A stretch of 64,000 bases of DNA. Origin: Betaproteobacteria bacterium. Lineage in GTDB: Bacteria > Pseudomonadota > Gammaproteobacteria > Burkholderiales > SG8-39. Positions 24,298-31,973 of the stretch are shown here, in pieces. The notes under the pieces are model-generated. The model did not search any database, was not told the DNA's origin, and saw nothing but the letters and a program-made list of their open reading frames with translations. How positions within the stretch are numbered: the stretch's first letter is position 1; the number at the start of each line of letters is the position of its first letter. The stretch spans positions 37,502 to 101,501 of the forward strand of contig JACPYS010000031.1 of assembly GCA_016195915.1 (NCBI GenBank), read 5' to 3'. Position numbers and translations under genes: made by a program.

Positions 24298-25482
24298 ATG
24301 CGCCCGCTCGATTCGCTTCTCATTCTGGATCTGTCACGCGTGCTGGCTTGCCCGTTCGCTTCGATGATCCTCGCCGAGCTGGGCGCAACCGTCATCAAGG
24401 TGGAGCAGCCGGGCGCCGGCGATGAAACGCGATCGTTCGAGCCGCAGCTTGCCAGGGACAGCGCCTATTACTTCGCCTGCAACCGCAGCAAGCAGTCGGT
24501 CACGGTCAATTTCCGAAAACCCGAAGGTCAGGCGATCGTGCGGGAACTTGCGGCGCAGGCCGACGTGCTGGTGGAGAATTTTCCGGTGGGTACGCTCGCG
24601 CGCAGCGGGCTCGATTACGCGGCGCTGAAGGCCCTCAATCCGCGGCTGGTGTATGTGTCGTGCACCGGCTTCGGCCAGACCGGTCCTTACGCACACAAGA
24701 AGGGCTACGATACGGTGTTCCAGGCGATGGGCGGAATCATGAGCCTCACCGGCGAGCGCGGCGGCGCGCCGGTGAAACCGGGGCTGCCGGTCGCGGACCT
24801 CGGCTCGGGTCTGTGGGTGGCGATCGCGATACTCGCCTCGCTCGCGGGGCGCGGGAAGACGGGCACGGGCTGCCGCGTCGATTTCTCGATGCTCGACGGG
24901 CAGGTGAGCCTGCTCACGCTGGCGGCTGCACGATATTTCGCGCTCGGCGAGGTGCCAGCGAGGCTGGGCACGGAGCATCCCGGCCGCGTGCCCTCGGCGA
25001 CGTTCAAGTGCCGGGACGGGCGCTACGCCCACGTCACGGCGAGCGACCAGCATTGGGGTCCGCTGTGCGAGGCGCTGGACCTGGCGCAGTGGGGATCGGA
25101 TGCGCGTTTCGCGGGCAACGCTCTGCGCGTCGAATTCCGCGACGAGGTCATGCGCGGCTTGACGAACGCGATCGGCGGCCTCGCGCGCGCCGAACTGATC
25201 GCCAGACTCGATGCCGCCGAAGTCCCGGTCGGCCCGGTGAATGACGTCGCCGAGATTCTCAATGATCCTCATGTCGCGGCAAGGGGGCTGGTGGGTGAAT
25301 TCGAGTATCCCGGCGTCGGGCAATTCCGCGGCCTCGGACTTCCCTACAAATTCGAGGGATACGACGACCCTCGCGTCGGCGCGCCACCCGCACTGGGCGA
25401 ACATACCGAATCGGTCCTGAGCGCGCGCCTCGGCTATAGCTTCGAGCGCATTGCCGGCCTGCGCGCGCAGAAGGTGATCTGA
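24298..25482 (+). CDS. CoA transferase, CaiB/BaiF (family III)
   Basis: A 394-residue family III CoA transferase, which moves CoA from a donor acyl-CoA to a free acid. The catalytic Asp167 lies in LPVADLGSG, and the family blocks LDLSRVLACPFASMILAELG and YDTVFQAMGGIMSLTG are clear. ATG 24298 follows the DUF2237 stop by two bases, and its own stop overlaps the enoyl-CoA hydratase start (TGATG). The operon (CoA transferase, hydratase, ligase, dehydrogenase) is suited to activation and beta-oxidation of an imported acid. The acid is not identified. Confidence 0.87.
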   Translation: MRPLDSLLILDLSRVLACPFASMILAELGATVIKVEQPGAGDETRSFEPQLARDSAYYFACNRSKQSVTVNFRKPEGQAIVRELAAQADVLVENFPVGTLARSGLDYAALKALNPRLVYVSCTGFGQTGPYAHKKGYDTVFQAMGGIMSLTGERGGAPVKPGLPVADLGSGLWVAIAILASLAGRGKTGTGCRVDFSMLDGQVSLLTLAAARYFALGEVPARLGTEHPGRVPSATFKCRDGRYAHVTASDQHWGPLCEALDLAQWGSDARFAGNALRVEFRDEVMRGLTNAIGGLARAELIARLDAAEVPVGPVNDVAEILNDPHVAARGLVGEFEYPGVGQFRGLGLPYKFEGYDDPRVGAPPALGEHTESVLSARLGYSFERIAGLRAQKVI

Positions 25483-26231
25483 TGAATGCCGTCCTGGTTC
25501 TTGCGAGCGACGGGGTTGCGCACGTGATCCTCAACCGGCCGGAGAGCCGCAACGCCCTCAATTTGCAGATGTGCGAAGAACTGGAGACGGCGATGCGCCG
25601 CCTGGCCGTGGACGAATCCGTTCGCGTGGTGATCGTGCGAGCGCACGGCCCGGTGTTTTGCGCGGGTGCCGACCTGAAGGAGCGCCAGGGCATGAACGCC
25701 GCGCAGACGCGTGCGCGGCGCATCAAGGCTTTCGAGGCCTACGCGGCGATCGAATCGTTTCCCAAGCCGGCGATCGCCGTGGTGCAGGGCGCCTGCGTGG
25801 GATCGGGCTGCGAAATCGCAGCGGCCTGCGACTTCATCTATTGCTCCGCAAGTGCGAGGTTCAAGACTCCGGAAACACTGTGGGGAACGGTGGGCGCGAC
25901 GCAGCGCCTGCCGCGCATCATCGGCAAGCGGCTCGCCAAGGAGATGCTCTACACGGGGCGCGTTCTGACCGCGGACGAGGCGCTCGATGCCGGGCTGGTG
26001 AATCGCGTGGTGGCCGAGGACAAGGTGCTCGAGGCGGCGCTCGAGGCCGCCCAGGTGATGGCCAAGGCGCCGGCGAGAGCGGTCGCGCTCGCCAAGCGCT
26101 GTGTCGACCGCGGCATGGAGCTCGATCGCAAGGGCGCGCTCGCGCTGGAGATGGAGGCGATCGACGAAAATCTGGCCTCGGCCGACTGGAAGAGCAATAT
26201 CGAAGTATTCGGGAAGAACCCGAAACAATGA
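25482..26231 (+). CDS. Enoyl-CoA hydratase/isomerase family protein
   Basis: A 249-residue crotonase-fold protein. The oxyanion block FCAGADL is at residues 59-65, and both hydratase glutamates are present: Glu111 in GSGCEIAA and Glu131 in FKTPETLWG. So hydration of an enoyl-CoA is likely, though crotonase chemistry is diverse. It starts at ATG 25482 in a TGATG overlap with the CoA transferase and ends in an ATGA overlap with the acyl-CoA ligase. This tight coupling points to one pathway. Confidence 0.87.
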   Translation: MNAVLVLASDGVAHVILNRPESRNALNLQMCEELETAMRRLAVDESVRVVIVRAHGPVFCAGADLKERQGMNAAQTRARRIKAFEAYAAIESFPKPAIAVVQGACVGSGCEIAAACDFIYCSASARFKTPETLWGTVGATQRLPRIIGKRLAKEMLYTGRVLTADEALDAGLVNRVVAEDKVLEAALEAAQVMAKAPARAVALAKRCVDRGMELDRKGALALEMEAIDENLASADWKSNIEVFGKNPKQ

Positions 26232-27790
26232 GCGAGGCTCCAGCCTGGCTTGCGGAAGAAACACCGCCGCCGCAGCGGACGCTTGCGCAGGTGCTGCGCG
26301 TGCAGGCCGTTGCTCGTGCCGAAGGCGATGCATTGGTAGCCGGGGGCAAACGGCTCTCCTACCGCAAACTCGAGGAGCAGAGCGGGTGCATGGCGCGCTC
26401 GATGCTGGCGCTGGGGGTCAAGCGCGGCGAGCACATCGGGATTCTGATGGGCAATACGCTGGAATGGGTGCTGCTGTTCTTTGCCGCGGCGAGGATCGGC
26501 GCGGTGACCGTTCCCCTTAACACGCGGTTCAAGAGCAGCGAACTCGCGTACTGCCTGAAACAGGCGGAGGTGCGGCACCTGTTCCATGCCACCCGCTTTC
26601 TCAATATCGACTTCGGCGCGATGCTCGATGAAATTCCGGAGCAACCGGCAGTGTCGATTGCGACCGGTTCGACACGATGGGCCGAATTCCTGCATAGGGG
26701 CAACGCGGTGCCTGTGGTGCGGTTGCGCGAAGCCGAAGCCTTGGTAAAGCCCGACGACGTGCTGCTCATCCAGTACACCTCCGGCACCACCTCGTTTCCC
26801 AAGGGCGCGCAACTGTCCCACCACGGCATGCTCGGCAACGCCTGGTGCGCCGCGCGGCGGATCGGCGTGCGGGCGGAGGACCGCTACTACTCGCCACGGC
26901 CTTTCTATCACGTCGGAGGCTCGACGCTGTCGCTTCTCGTCGCATTGAGCGCCGGGGCGTGCCTGCTCACCACGCCCGCCTTCGAGGCTGGCGAGGCACT
27001 GGCGCTCATGGCTGGGGAGCGCGCCACGCTGATGTCGGGCAATGACACCATATTCCAGATGCTGCTCGCGCACCCGGACTTCGACGCCGCGAAGCTGTGC
27101 CTGCGTGGCGGGTGGGCGGCGGCAGGTCCGGAAGTGCTCGACCGCATCCGCAGCCGGATGGGGATGGAGGGCGTGTGCCTCGCCTATGGATTGTCGGAGG
27201 CTTCGCCCAACGTGGTGATGTCCTCCTGGCAGGAGCCGTTCGAGGCAAGGAGAAGCGGCGCGGCGTTTCCGCACCCCGGCATGGACGTGAGCATCGCCGG
27301 AGGCGGTGAAATCCTGGTGCGCGGCTGGAGCGTGATGAAGGGCTACTGGAACATGCCGGAGGAAACGGCGAATGCAATCGACGCGGACGGCTGGCTGCAC
27401 ACGGGCGATCTCGGTAGCCTGGATGACAGCGGCCGCTTGCGTTTTGCCGGGCGGCTGAAGGAGATGTTGCGCGTCGGCGGCGAGAATGTCTCCCCGCTCG
27501 AGGTGGAGGAATTGCTGCACACGCATCCGTCGATCGCGTTCGCGCAGGTAATCGGCGTGCCCGATGCGCGACTTGGCGAAGTGCCCTGCGCTTACGTGAT
27601 GCTAAGGCCCGGCGCGGCGCTTGCGCCGCAGGAACTGATCGAGTGGTGCCGCCCGCGCTGCGCGAACTTCAAGGCGCCGCGTTACGTGAAGGTGGTGGTG
27701 GAATTCGAATCGCTCGGTATGACGGGCTCGAGCAAGGTGCAGAAGGGCAGGCTGCGCGAGGATGCGCTGCGCGAGTTCGAACTCGGGTGA
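26228..27790 (+). CDS. AMP-dependent acyl-CoA ligase
   Basis: A 520-residue acyl-CoA synthetase of the ANL superfamily: an acid plus ATP and CoA gives acyl-CoA and AMP. The P-loop YTSGTTSFPKG begins at Tyr183, motif A5 YGLSEASP and motif A7 GWLHTGDLG follow, and the C-terminal lid has the KVQKGRLRE region with the catalytic Lys. All are present. ATG 26228 overlaps the hydratase stop. Fatty acids, short-chain acids or benzoate-like acids are all possible substrates. Confidence 0.87.
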   Translation: MSEAPAWLAEETPPPQRTLAQVLRVQAVARAEGDALVAGGKRLSYRKLEEQSGCMARSMLALGVKRGEHIGILMGNTLEWVLLFFAAARIGAVTVPLNTRFKSSELAYCLKQAEVRHLFHATRFLNIDFGAMLDEIPEQPAVSIATGSTRWAEFLHRGNAVPVVRLREAEALVKPDDVLLIQYTSGTTSFPKGAQLSHHGMLGNAWCAARRIGVRAEDRYYSPRPFYHVGGSTLSLLVALSAGACLLTTPAFEAGEALALMAGERATLMSGNDTIFQMLLAHPDFDAAKLCLRGGWAAAGPEVLDRIRSRMGMEGVCLAYGLSEASPNVVMSSWQEPFEARRSGAAFPHPGMDVSIAGGGEILVRGWSVMKGYWNMPEETANAIDADGWLHTGDLGSLDDSGRLRFAGRLKEMLRVGGENVSPLEVEELLHTHPSIAFAQVIGVPDARLGEVPCAYVMLRPGAALAPQELIEWCRPRCANFKAPRYVKVVVEFESLGMTGSSKVQKGRLREDALREFELG

Positions 27791-27867
27791 ACCGCATCGG
27801 GCGGTGGTGTATTCTTGCGGCGTGACAGTTCGCATGCTTTTGATCCTGCTCGCATTGGCGCGTTGCA

Positions 27868-28761
27868 ATGGCATCCGATAAGGTGTTCGTCACCTTGGGC
27901 ACCGCAACTCCCGGCGGCGGATTTCCGGTCTACGGGCAGGCGGTCACGGAGACGATCAACGCCGCAGATGCGACGCTCGAGCTGCGGCAGCAGAACACCC
28001 AGGGCAGCACCGAGAACGTGCCGCTGCTCGACGCGGGGAAGATCGACCTCGGCCTGGTGACCGGCGAGGTGGTGTACGAGGCGCTTGCCGGCATCGGCCG
28101 CCCCAAAGCCGATCTGCGCGTGCTTTCGGCCATGTACTCCTCGCCCGGCATGTTCGTGCTGCGCGCCGATTCCCCGGCGCGCTCGATCGAAGACCTCAAG
28201 GGCAAGCCGGTCGTGTTCGGCGCGAAGGGTTCGGGTCTGGTGGTGCTCGCTCGCTACGTGCTCGACGGGCTGGGCCTCGACATCGAACGAGACTTCAAGG
28301 CTGTTTATCTGGATCGCGCTGGCGACGGCCCGAAAATGGTGCTCGAAGGCGAGGCTGCGGCACTTTGGGGCGGTGGCATCGGCTGGCCCGGGTTCAGGGC
28401 CATGGCCGAGAGCGCAGTTGGCGCGCGCTTCATCGTGCCCGACGCTGATGGCATTCGCCGCATCCTGGCAAAGCACAGGTTCCTGCGCGCGCTTACCGTG
28501 CCCGCGAATTCCTATCCTGGCCAGAGCGAGCCCATTGCCTCGCTGGGCTCGTGGAGCTTCATCATGGCGCGCCCCGGGCTGGATGAATCGGTGGCGTACC
28601 GCCTTGCGAAAGCGCTGCATCGCAGCGAGGCGCAGCTTGCGCAACGGCTCGCGCAGGCGCGCGAGACCACTGCATCGAATACCATTGCTGCTGCAACGTC
28701 CGAGCAACTCCATCCCGGCGTGTTGCGCTATTTCCGCGCAGCCGGCCTGATCAAGCCTTGA
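27868..28761 (+). CDS. TAXI family TRAP substrate-binding protein with frameshifted leader
   Basis: From ATG 27868, a 297-residue TAXI-type binding protein (FVTLGTATPGGGFPVYGQAV, NTQGSTENVPLLDAGKIDLG). These proteins are exported, but this frame has no signal peptide. A perfect one (MTVRMLLILLALAR) is encoded directly upstream from GTG 27822, in another frame. Removing one base of the GTTGC at 27864-27868 would join them as ALARAMA-SDKVF, a normal cleavage site. So a one-base insertion has split leader from body, and the product would stay in the cytosol. No DctQM-like permease is adjacent. Confidence 0.75.
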   Translation: MASDKVFVTLGTATPGGGFPVYGQAVTETINAADATLELRQQNTQGSTENVPLLDAGKIDLGLVTGEVVYEALAGIGRPKADLRVLSAMYSSPGMFVLRADSPARSIEDLKGKPVVFGAKGSGLVVLARYVLDGLGLDIERDFKAVYLDRAGDGPKMVLEGEAAALWGGGIGWPGFRAMAESAVGARFIVPDADGIRRILAKHRFLRALTVPANSYPGQSEPIASLGSWSFIMARPGLDESVAYRLAKALHRSEAQLAQRLAQARETTASNTIAAATSEQLHPGVLRYFRAAGLIKP

Positions 28762-28771
28762 GGGGAAGTCG

Positions 28772-29728
28772 ATGAAAAGAATTCTTGCCGCCTGCCTGAT
28801 CGGGCTCGGCGCATCCGCAGCACTTGCCGAGGACTATCCGTCGAAGCCGATCCGCGCCATCATTCCTCTCACGCCGGGTTCCGGTGCCGACATCGTCGGG
28901 CGCATCCTCGGCAAGCATCTGGGCGATGCGTTCGGACACCTCTTCATATTTGAGAACCGCCCCGGCGCGGGCGGCCAGATCGGATCGCAGGCGGTGGTCA
29001 AGGCCGCGCCCGACGGCTACACGCTGCTCGTGCAATCGGCCTCGCACGCGGCGAACTCCGCCATCTACAAGCAACTGCCTTACGATGCGACGAAGGATTT
29101 CGTCGATGTCGCGCTGCTCGGCATGACACCGTATGTGATGGTGACTTCGCCCTCGGGTCCGTACCACCCGCTCAAGGCGCTCGTCGACGCCGCGAAGGCG
29201 AAACCCGGCGATATTCCATTTGCATCGGCGGGTGTCGGCAGTTCGACCCATCTGGCTGCCGAGTATTTTGCGCAGACTGCCGGAATCAGGATGGTGCACG
29301 TGCCCTACAAGGGCTCGCCGGAGGCGATCCAGGACAGCATTGCCGGCCGCACATCGTTTTACATGGCGCCGATCAATACGGCCATCGGCCTGGTGAAGGA
29401 GGGCAGGGCGGCCGGGCTCGGCGTCTCTACGGAGCGTCGGGCGGCGTCACTGCCGGATGTACCGACCATCGCAGAGCAGGGATTTCCGGGTTTCGCAATC
29501 ACGCTCTGGTTCGGCATGTGGGCACCGGCAGGAACGCCGCCCGCAATCGTGCGCAGGCTCAACTCCGAGGTAGGCCGCATCCTCCAGGTTCCCGAAGTGC
29601 GCGAACAGCTCTCCAAGCTCGGCGTCGATCCGGTCGGCATGTCGCCGGAGGACTTCGCCAGATTCGTGCGCGCGCAGATCGCCGTGTACCAGCGCATCGT
29701 CAGGGAAGCCGGCGTCCAACAGCAGTAG
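28772..29728 (+). CDS. Tripartite tricarboxylate transporter (Bug/TctC) binding protein
   Basis: A 318-residue Bug/TctC protein, the binding component of TTT importers. Signal peptide residues 1-19 (ILAACLIGLGASAALAE). Family blocks: YPSKPIRAIIPLTPGSGADIV, ENRPGAGGQIGSQAVVKAAP, DGYTLLVQS, MVHVPYKGS, LPDVPTIAEQGFPGF. No TctA/TctB is nearby, as is usual for the many orphan Bug genes of Burkholderiales. It ends five bases before the repeat element that carries the start of the acyl-CoA dehydrogenase. Ligand probably a carboxylic acid. Confidence 0.9.
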   Translation: MKRILAACLIGLGASAALAEDYPSKPIRAIIPLTPGSGADIVGRILGKHLGDAFGHLFIFENRPGAGGQIGSQAVVKAAPDGYTLLVQSASHAANSAIYKQLPYDATKDFVDVALLGMTPYVMVTSPSGPYHPLKALVDAAKAKPGDIPFASAGVGSSTHLAAEYFAQTAGIRMVHVPYKGSPEAIQDSIAGRTSFYMAPINTAIGLVKEGRAAGLGVSTERRAASLPDVPTIAEQGFPGFAITLWFGMWAPAGTPPAIVRRLNSEVGRILQVPEVREQLSKLGVDPVGMSPEDFARFVRAQIAVYQRIVREAGVQQQ

Positions 29729-29735
29729 GGATAAT

Positions 29736-29785
29736 GGGGTCAGGTCTTGCATTGAGGCAAATGCGTCGATGAAAGACTTGACCCC
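29736..29785. repeat. REP-like inverted repeat containing a start codon
   Basis: Arms GGGGTCAGGTCTT (29736-29748) and AAGACTTGACCCC (29773-29785) pair except for one G-T, and a nested GCATT/AATGC pair lies inside. The GGGGTCAGGTCTT arm resembles ends of REP-type palindromes linked to RAYT transposases (recalled, not checked). The ATG of the acyl-CoA dehydrogenase (29769) is inside it. No transposase gene is present. Confidence 0.6.
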
Positions 29786-30956
29786 CGACTACGTGACCCC
29801 CGACTACGACTACGTGACCCCGACTACGACTACCTGCGACACGCTGCGTCTGCTGCGCGAGACCCTGCGGCGTTTTGTAGAGAATGAGATTCTGCCCCGG
29901 GGTTCTGCGTGGGAGCAGCAAGGCTTTGTGCCGCGCGAGGTATTGCGCAAGATGGGCAGTCTCGGTTTCCTCGGGCTGCGCTACCCCGAGCGTTACGGCG
30001 GCAGCGGGCTCGATGCGCGCGCCACCGCGCTGCTGGCGGAGGAGCTCGGTCGCTCCAGTTTCGGCGGCTTCGCGGTGACCGTGCTGGTGCATACCGACAT
30101 GGCCTCGCCGCATCTGGCGCATGCCGGTTCGCCGGCGCAACTCGATGGCTACCTTCCTGCGGTGATCGCGGGAGAAAAGATCACCGCGGTCGCGGTCACC
30201 GAACCCGACGCGGGATCCGACGTCAGGTCGATCCGCACCACCGCACGGCGCGAAGGCGGGGAGTACGTGTTGAACGGCGCGAAGATGTACATCACCAACG
30301 GCGTGCACGCGGATCTGTATTTCGTGGCGGCGAAGACAGATGCGGCGGCAGGCTCGAAAGGCATATCGATGTTTATCGTGGAGAAGGGCACACCGGGACT
30401 CTTGGTCGCGCGGCCGCTCGACAAACTCGGCTGGCGCTCGTCGGATACAGCGGAACTCGCGTTTCAGGACTGCCGCGTGCCTGCGGCTAATCTGCTCGGG
30501 GAGGAAGGGCGCGGCTTCTACGCCATCATGCGCAACTTCCAGAATGAACGCATCGCGCTGGGCTCGATGGCGATGGGCGAAGCGGCGAAGGCGCTCGAGA
30601 TCACGCTCGAGTACGTGAAGACGCGCAAGGCCTTCGGCGCAGCCTTGTGGAACAAGCAGGCGATCCGCCAGCGCCTCGCGATGCTCGCGGCTCAGGTCGA
30701 AGCCGGCCGCCAATTGGTGACCCACGCCGCGTCGCTCGATGCCGAGGGCCGCGACTGCGTGAAAGAAGTCTCGATGGTGAAAGCCTATTGCGGCGAACTT
30801 GTGAACCGCGTGATGTACGACTGCACGCAGTTCCACGGCGGCTTCGGCTATATGCGCGAAGCACCGATCGAGCGCATGTTCCGCGACGCGCGTGTCCAGT
30901 CGATCGGGGGCGGGGCCACCGAAGTGATGCTCGAGGAAATCGCCAAGCGGCTCTGA
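29769..30956 (+). CDS. Acyl-CoA dehydrogenase with repeat-derived N-terminus
   Basis: A 395-residue frame encoding an FAD acyl-CoA dehydrogenase. Real homology starts at about residue 23 (DTLRLLRETLRRFVENEI) and covers the whole fold: GFLGLRYPERYGGSG, TEPDAGSDVRSIRT, MYITNGVHADLY, and the C-terminal QFHGGFGYMREAPIERMFRDAR with the catalytic Glu region. The first 22 residues (DLTPDY, VTPDYDY, VTPTTTT) come from the REP-like element and a short tandem repeat, so the native start has been replaced. The core is intact and probably active. Last gene of the acyl-CoA operon. Confidence 0.85.
   Translation: MKDLTPDYVTPDYDYVTPTTTTCDTLRLLRETLRRFVENEILPRGSAWEQQGFVPREVLRKMGSLGFLGLRYPERYGGSGLDARATALLAEELGRSSFGGFAVTVLVHTDMASPHLAHAGSPAQLDGYLPAVIAGEKITAVAVTEPDAGSDVRSIRTTARREGGEYVLNGAKMYITNGVHADLYFVAAKTDAAAGSKGISMFIVEKGTPGLLVARPLDKLGWRSSDTAELAFQDCRVPAANLLGEEGRGFYAIMRNFQNERIALGSMAMGEAAKALEITLEYVKTRKAFGAALWNKQAIRQRLAMLAAQVEAGRQLVTHAASLDAEGRDCVKEVSMVKAYCGELVNRVMYDCTQFHGGFGYMREAPIERMFRDARVQSIGGGATEVMLEEIAKRL
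29781..29833 (+). repeat. Short tandem repeat in the dehydrogenase N-terminus
   Basis: About two and a half copies of a 20-21-base unit of the form GTGACCCCCGACTACGACTA. The last copy has four C residues where the others have five, which shifts the coded peptide from TPDYDY to TPTTTT. Copy number or C-run slippage would change the dehydrogenase frame. Confidence 0.6.
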
Positions 30957-30979
30957 ATCATCCGCTGCGGGTCGGTGTT

Positions 30980-31043
30980 CTATTCGATTTTGACCTCGAT
31001 GCTTTTGGACTTCGATTCGGCGGTCTTCGGAATCTGCAGATTC
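30980..31043 (-). pseudogene. 3' tail of a lost second hsp20
   Basis: The minus strand reads LQIPKTAESKSKSIEVKIE and stops at TAG (30980-30982), matching the tail of the intact Hsp20 at 31974 (LQIPKTAESKPKSIEVRVE). DNA differences are mostly silent, so it is a diverged paralogue. The rest of the gene is missing: at about 31044 the sequence changes to the DUF4160 gene on the other strand. Confidence 0.7.
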
Positions 31044-31052
31044 CGAATCAAA

Positions 31053-31274
31053 ATGTATTGGAACGATCACGCGCCGCCACACTTTCATGTGGAATATGGC
31101 GAATATCGCGCCCAGTACTTGATCGAAACGCTAGAATTGATGAAAAGCGCGTTACCGCGACGCGCCCATGTGCTGATTCTGGAGTGGGCGGCGACGCACC
31201 GTGCGGAGCTTTTGGAGGACTGGCAATTATGCGAAGCGAAGCAGCACCCCAAGCAGATATCGCCTTTGGTGTAG
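31053..31274 (+). CDS. DUF4160 protein, N-terminally truncated
   Basis: From ATG 31053, 73 residues of the DUF4160 family (MYWNDHAPPHFHVEYGEY, then LPRRAHVLILEWAATHRAELLEDW). The family normally begins with about 12 more residues (a MPTI-x-RF-x-GI-type strand) that are lost here. The frame can be read from GTG 30975, but the added residues are antisense translation of the hsp20 tail. DUF4160 genes pair with DUF2442 genes, as here (45-base overlap), and such pairs are suspected toxin-antitoxin-like modules; function not established. Confidence 0.7.
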   Translation: MYWNDHAPPHFHVEYGEYRAQYLIETLELMKSALPRRAHVLILEWAATHRAELLEDWQLCEAKQHPKQISPLV

Positions 31275-31534
31275 AGCCATGTTCGCCGCCAGTCATCGCG
31301 GTGAAGGCGACGGCGGCGCTGACCCTGAACGTAGAGTTTGCCGATGGCGTTCGAGGCGAGGTGAGATTCCTACCATCGCATCTGACCGGTGTATTCGAAC
31401 CTCTCAAAGACCCAGACTTCTTTACGCAAGCCAGGGCTGAGAATGGCGTGGTGACTTGGCCTGAAGAGCTTGATTTGGCCCCCGACGCCATGTACGAGGC
31501 TGTCAAGCGGTGCGGTATTTGGGTTCTTCAATGA
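31229..31534 (+). CDS. DUF2442 protein
   Basis: A 101-residue DUF2442 protein (VIAVKATAALTLNVEFADG, then GEVRFLPSHLTGVFEPLKDP and NGVVTWPEELDLAPDAMYE). It starts at ATG 31229 inside the end of the DUF4160 gene, and its stop TGA overlaps an ATG at 31531 of the Phd-like gene. The gene pair DUF4160-DUF2442 is common in proteobacteria and cyanobacteria. The protein is complete, with no enzymatic motif. A partner role for DUF4160 is inferred from gene order. Confidence 0.75.
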   Translation: MRSEAAPQADIAFGVEPCSPPVIAVKATAALTLNVEFADGVRGEVRFLPSHLTGVFEPLKDPDFFTQARAENGVVTWPEELDLAPDAMYEAVKRCGIWVLQ

Positions 31535-31575
31535 ATGAGCGGCTTGAAAACGCGTTGGTCAGACATAATTGCAAG

Positions 31576-31821
31576 ATGAATGTTTCGGTCACTGAACTCA
31601 AGCGCCGCTGCCTCGAGATCATTCGAAGGGTCGAGCACAACGGGGCGCCAGTTGCGATCACGCGGTATGGCCGCGTCGTTGCGCAACTGCGGCGACCGGG
31701 CCCGCAGCATGCGGTCCTTGCGGCCAAGCCTTGGGAGCGGCTACGCGCCGCGGGCGGCAAGCTGCTCGGGTCACCTGGCGAGTCGGTTCTGATTGACAAG
31801 GACTTCAAGGCGCTCCGTTGA
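31576..31821 (+). CDS. Phd/YefM-type antitoxin
   Basis: An 81-residue Phd/YefM antitoxin: MNVSVTELKRRCLEIIRRVE, then GAPVAITRYGRVVAQLRRP. This is the conserved DNA-binding part, followed by a toxin-neutralising tail ending LIDKDFKALR. ATG 31576 fits the family start; ATG 31531, overlapping the DUF2442 stop, is an alternative and would add 15 residues. A toxin gene begins at once (TTG 31818 overlaps the stop as TTGA), but it is cut after about ten codons, so this antitoxin has lost its partner. Confidence 0.75.
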   Translation: MNVSVTELKRRCLEIIRRVEHNGAPVAITRYGRVVAQLRRPGPQHAVLAAKPWERLRAAGGKLLGSPGESVLIDKDFKALR

Positions 31822-31850
31822 ACCTTCTGCTCGACATCCGCTCGTGGGTA
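31818..31850 (+). pseudogene. First codons of a lost PIN toxin
   Basis: TTG 31818 overlaps the antitoxin stop and begins MNLLLDIRSW, the usual start of PIN toxins (MNLLLDTH), with the first active-site Asp at position 6. After about ten codons the sequence changes into a copy of the acyl-CoA dehydrogenase tail (31851-31877 compared with 30924-30957). The toxin body is gone. Confidence 0.55.
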
Positions 31851-31910
31851 GTGATGAAATCGCCAAACGGCTCTGAAGCAAGGGTGCAACTGTGGTGCCC
31901 AATACCGGTT

Positions 31911-31941
31911 CGCCAAGAGCGTCCGAAAGCTGCTCTTGGCG
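31911..31941. terminator. 10-bp hairpin between the cassette and hsp20
   Basis: Perfect arms CGCCAAGAGC (31911-31920) and GCTCTTGGCG (31932-31941) around an 11-base loop, 32 bases beyond the hsp20 stop. It may stop convergent transcription from both sides, although no T-run follows, so it is not a classical intrinsic terminator. Confidence 0.45.
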
Positions 31942-31973
31942 TTCGCGATTGAGGGAATGAAGGGCGCTTATTC

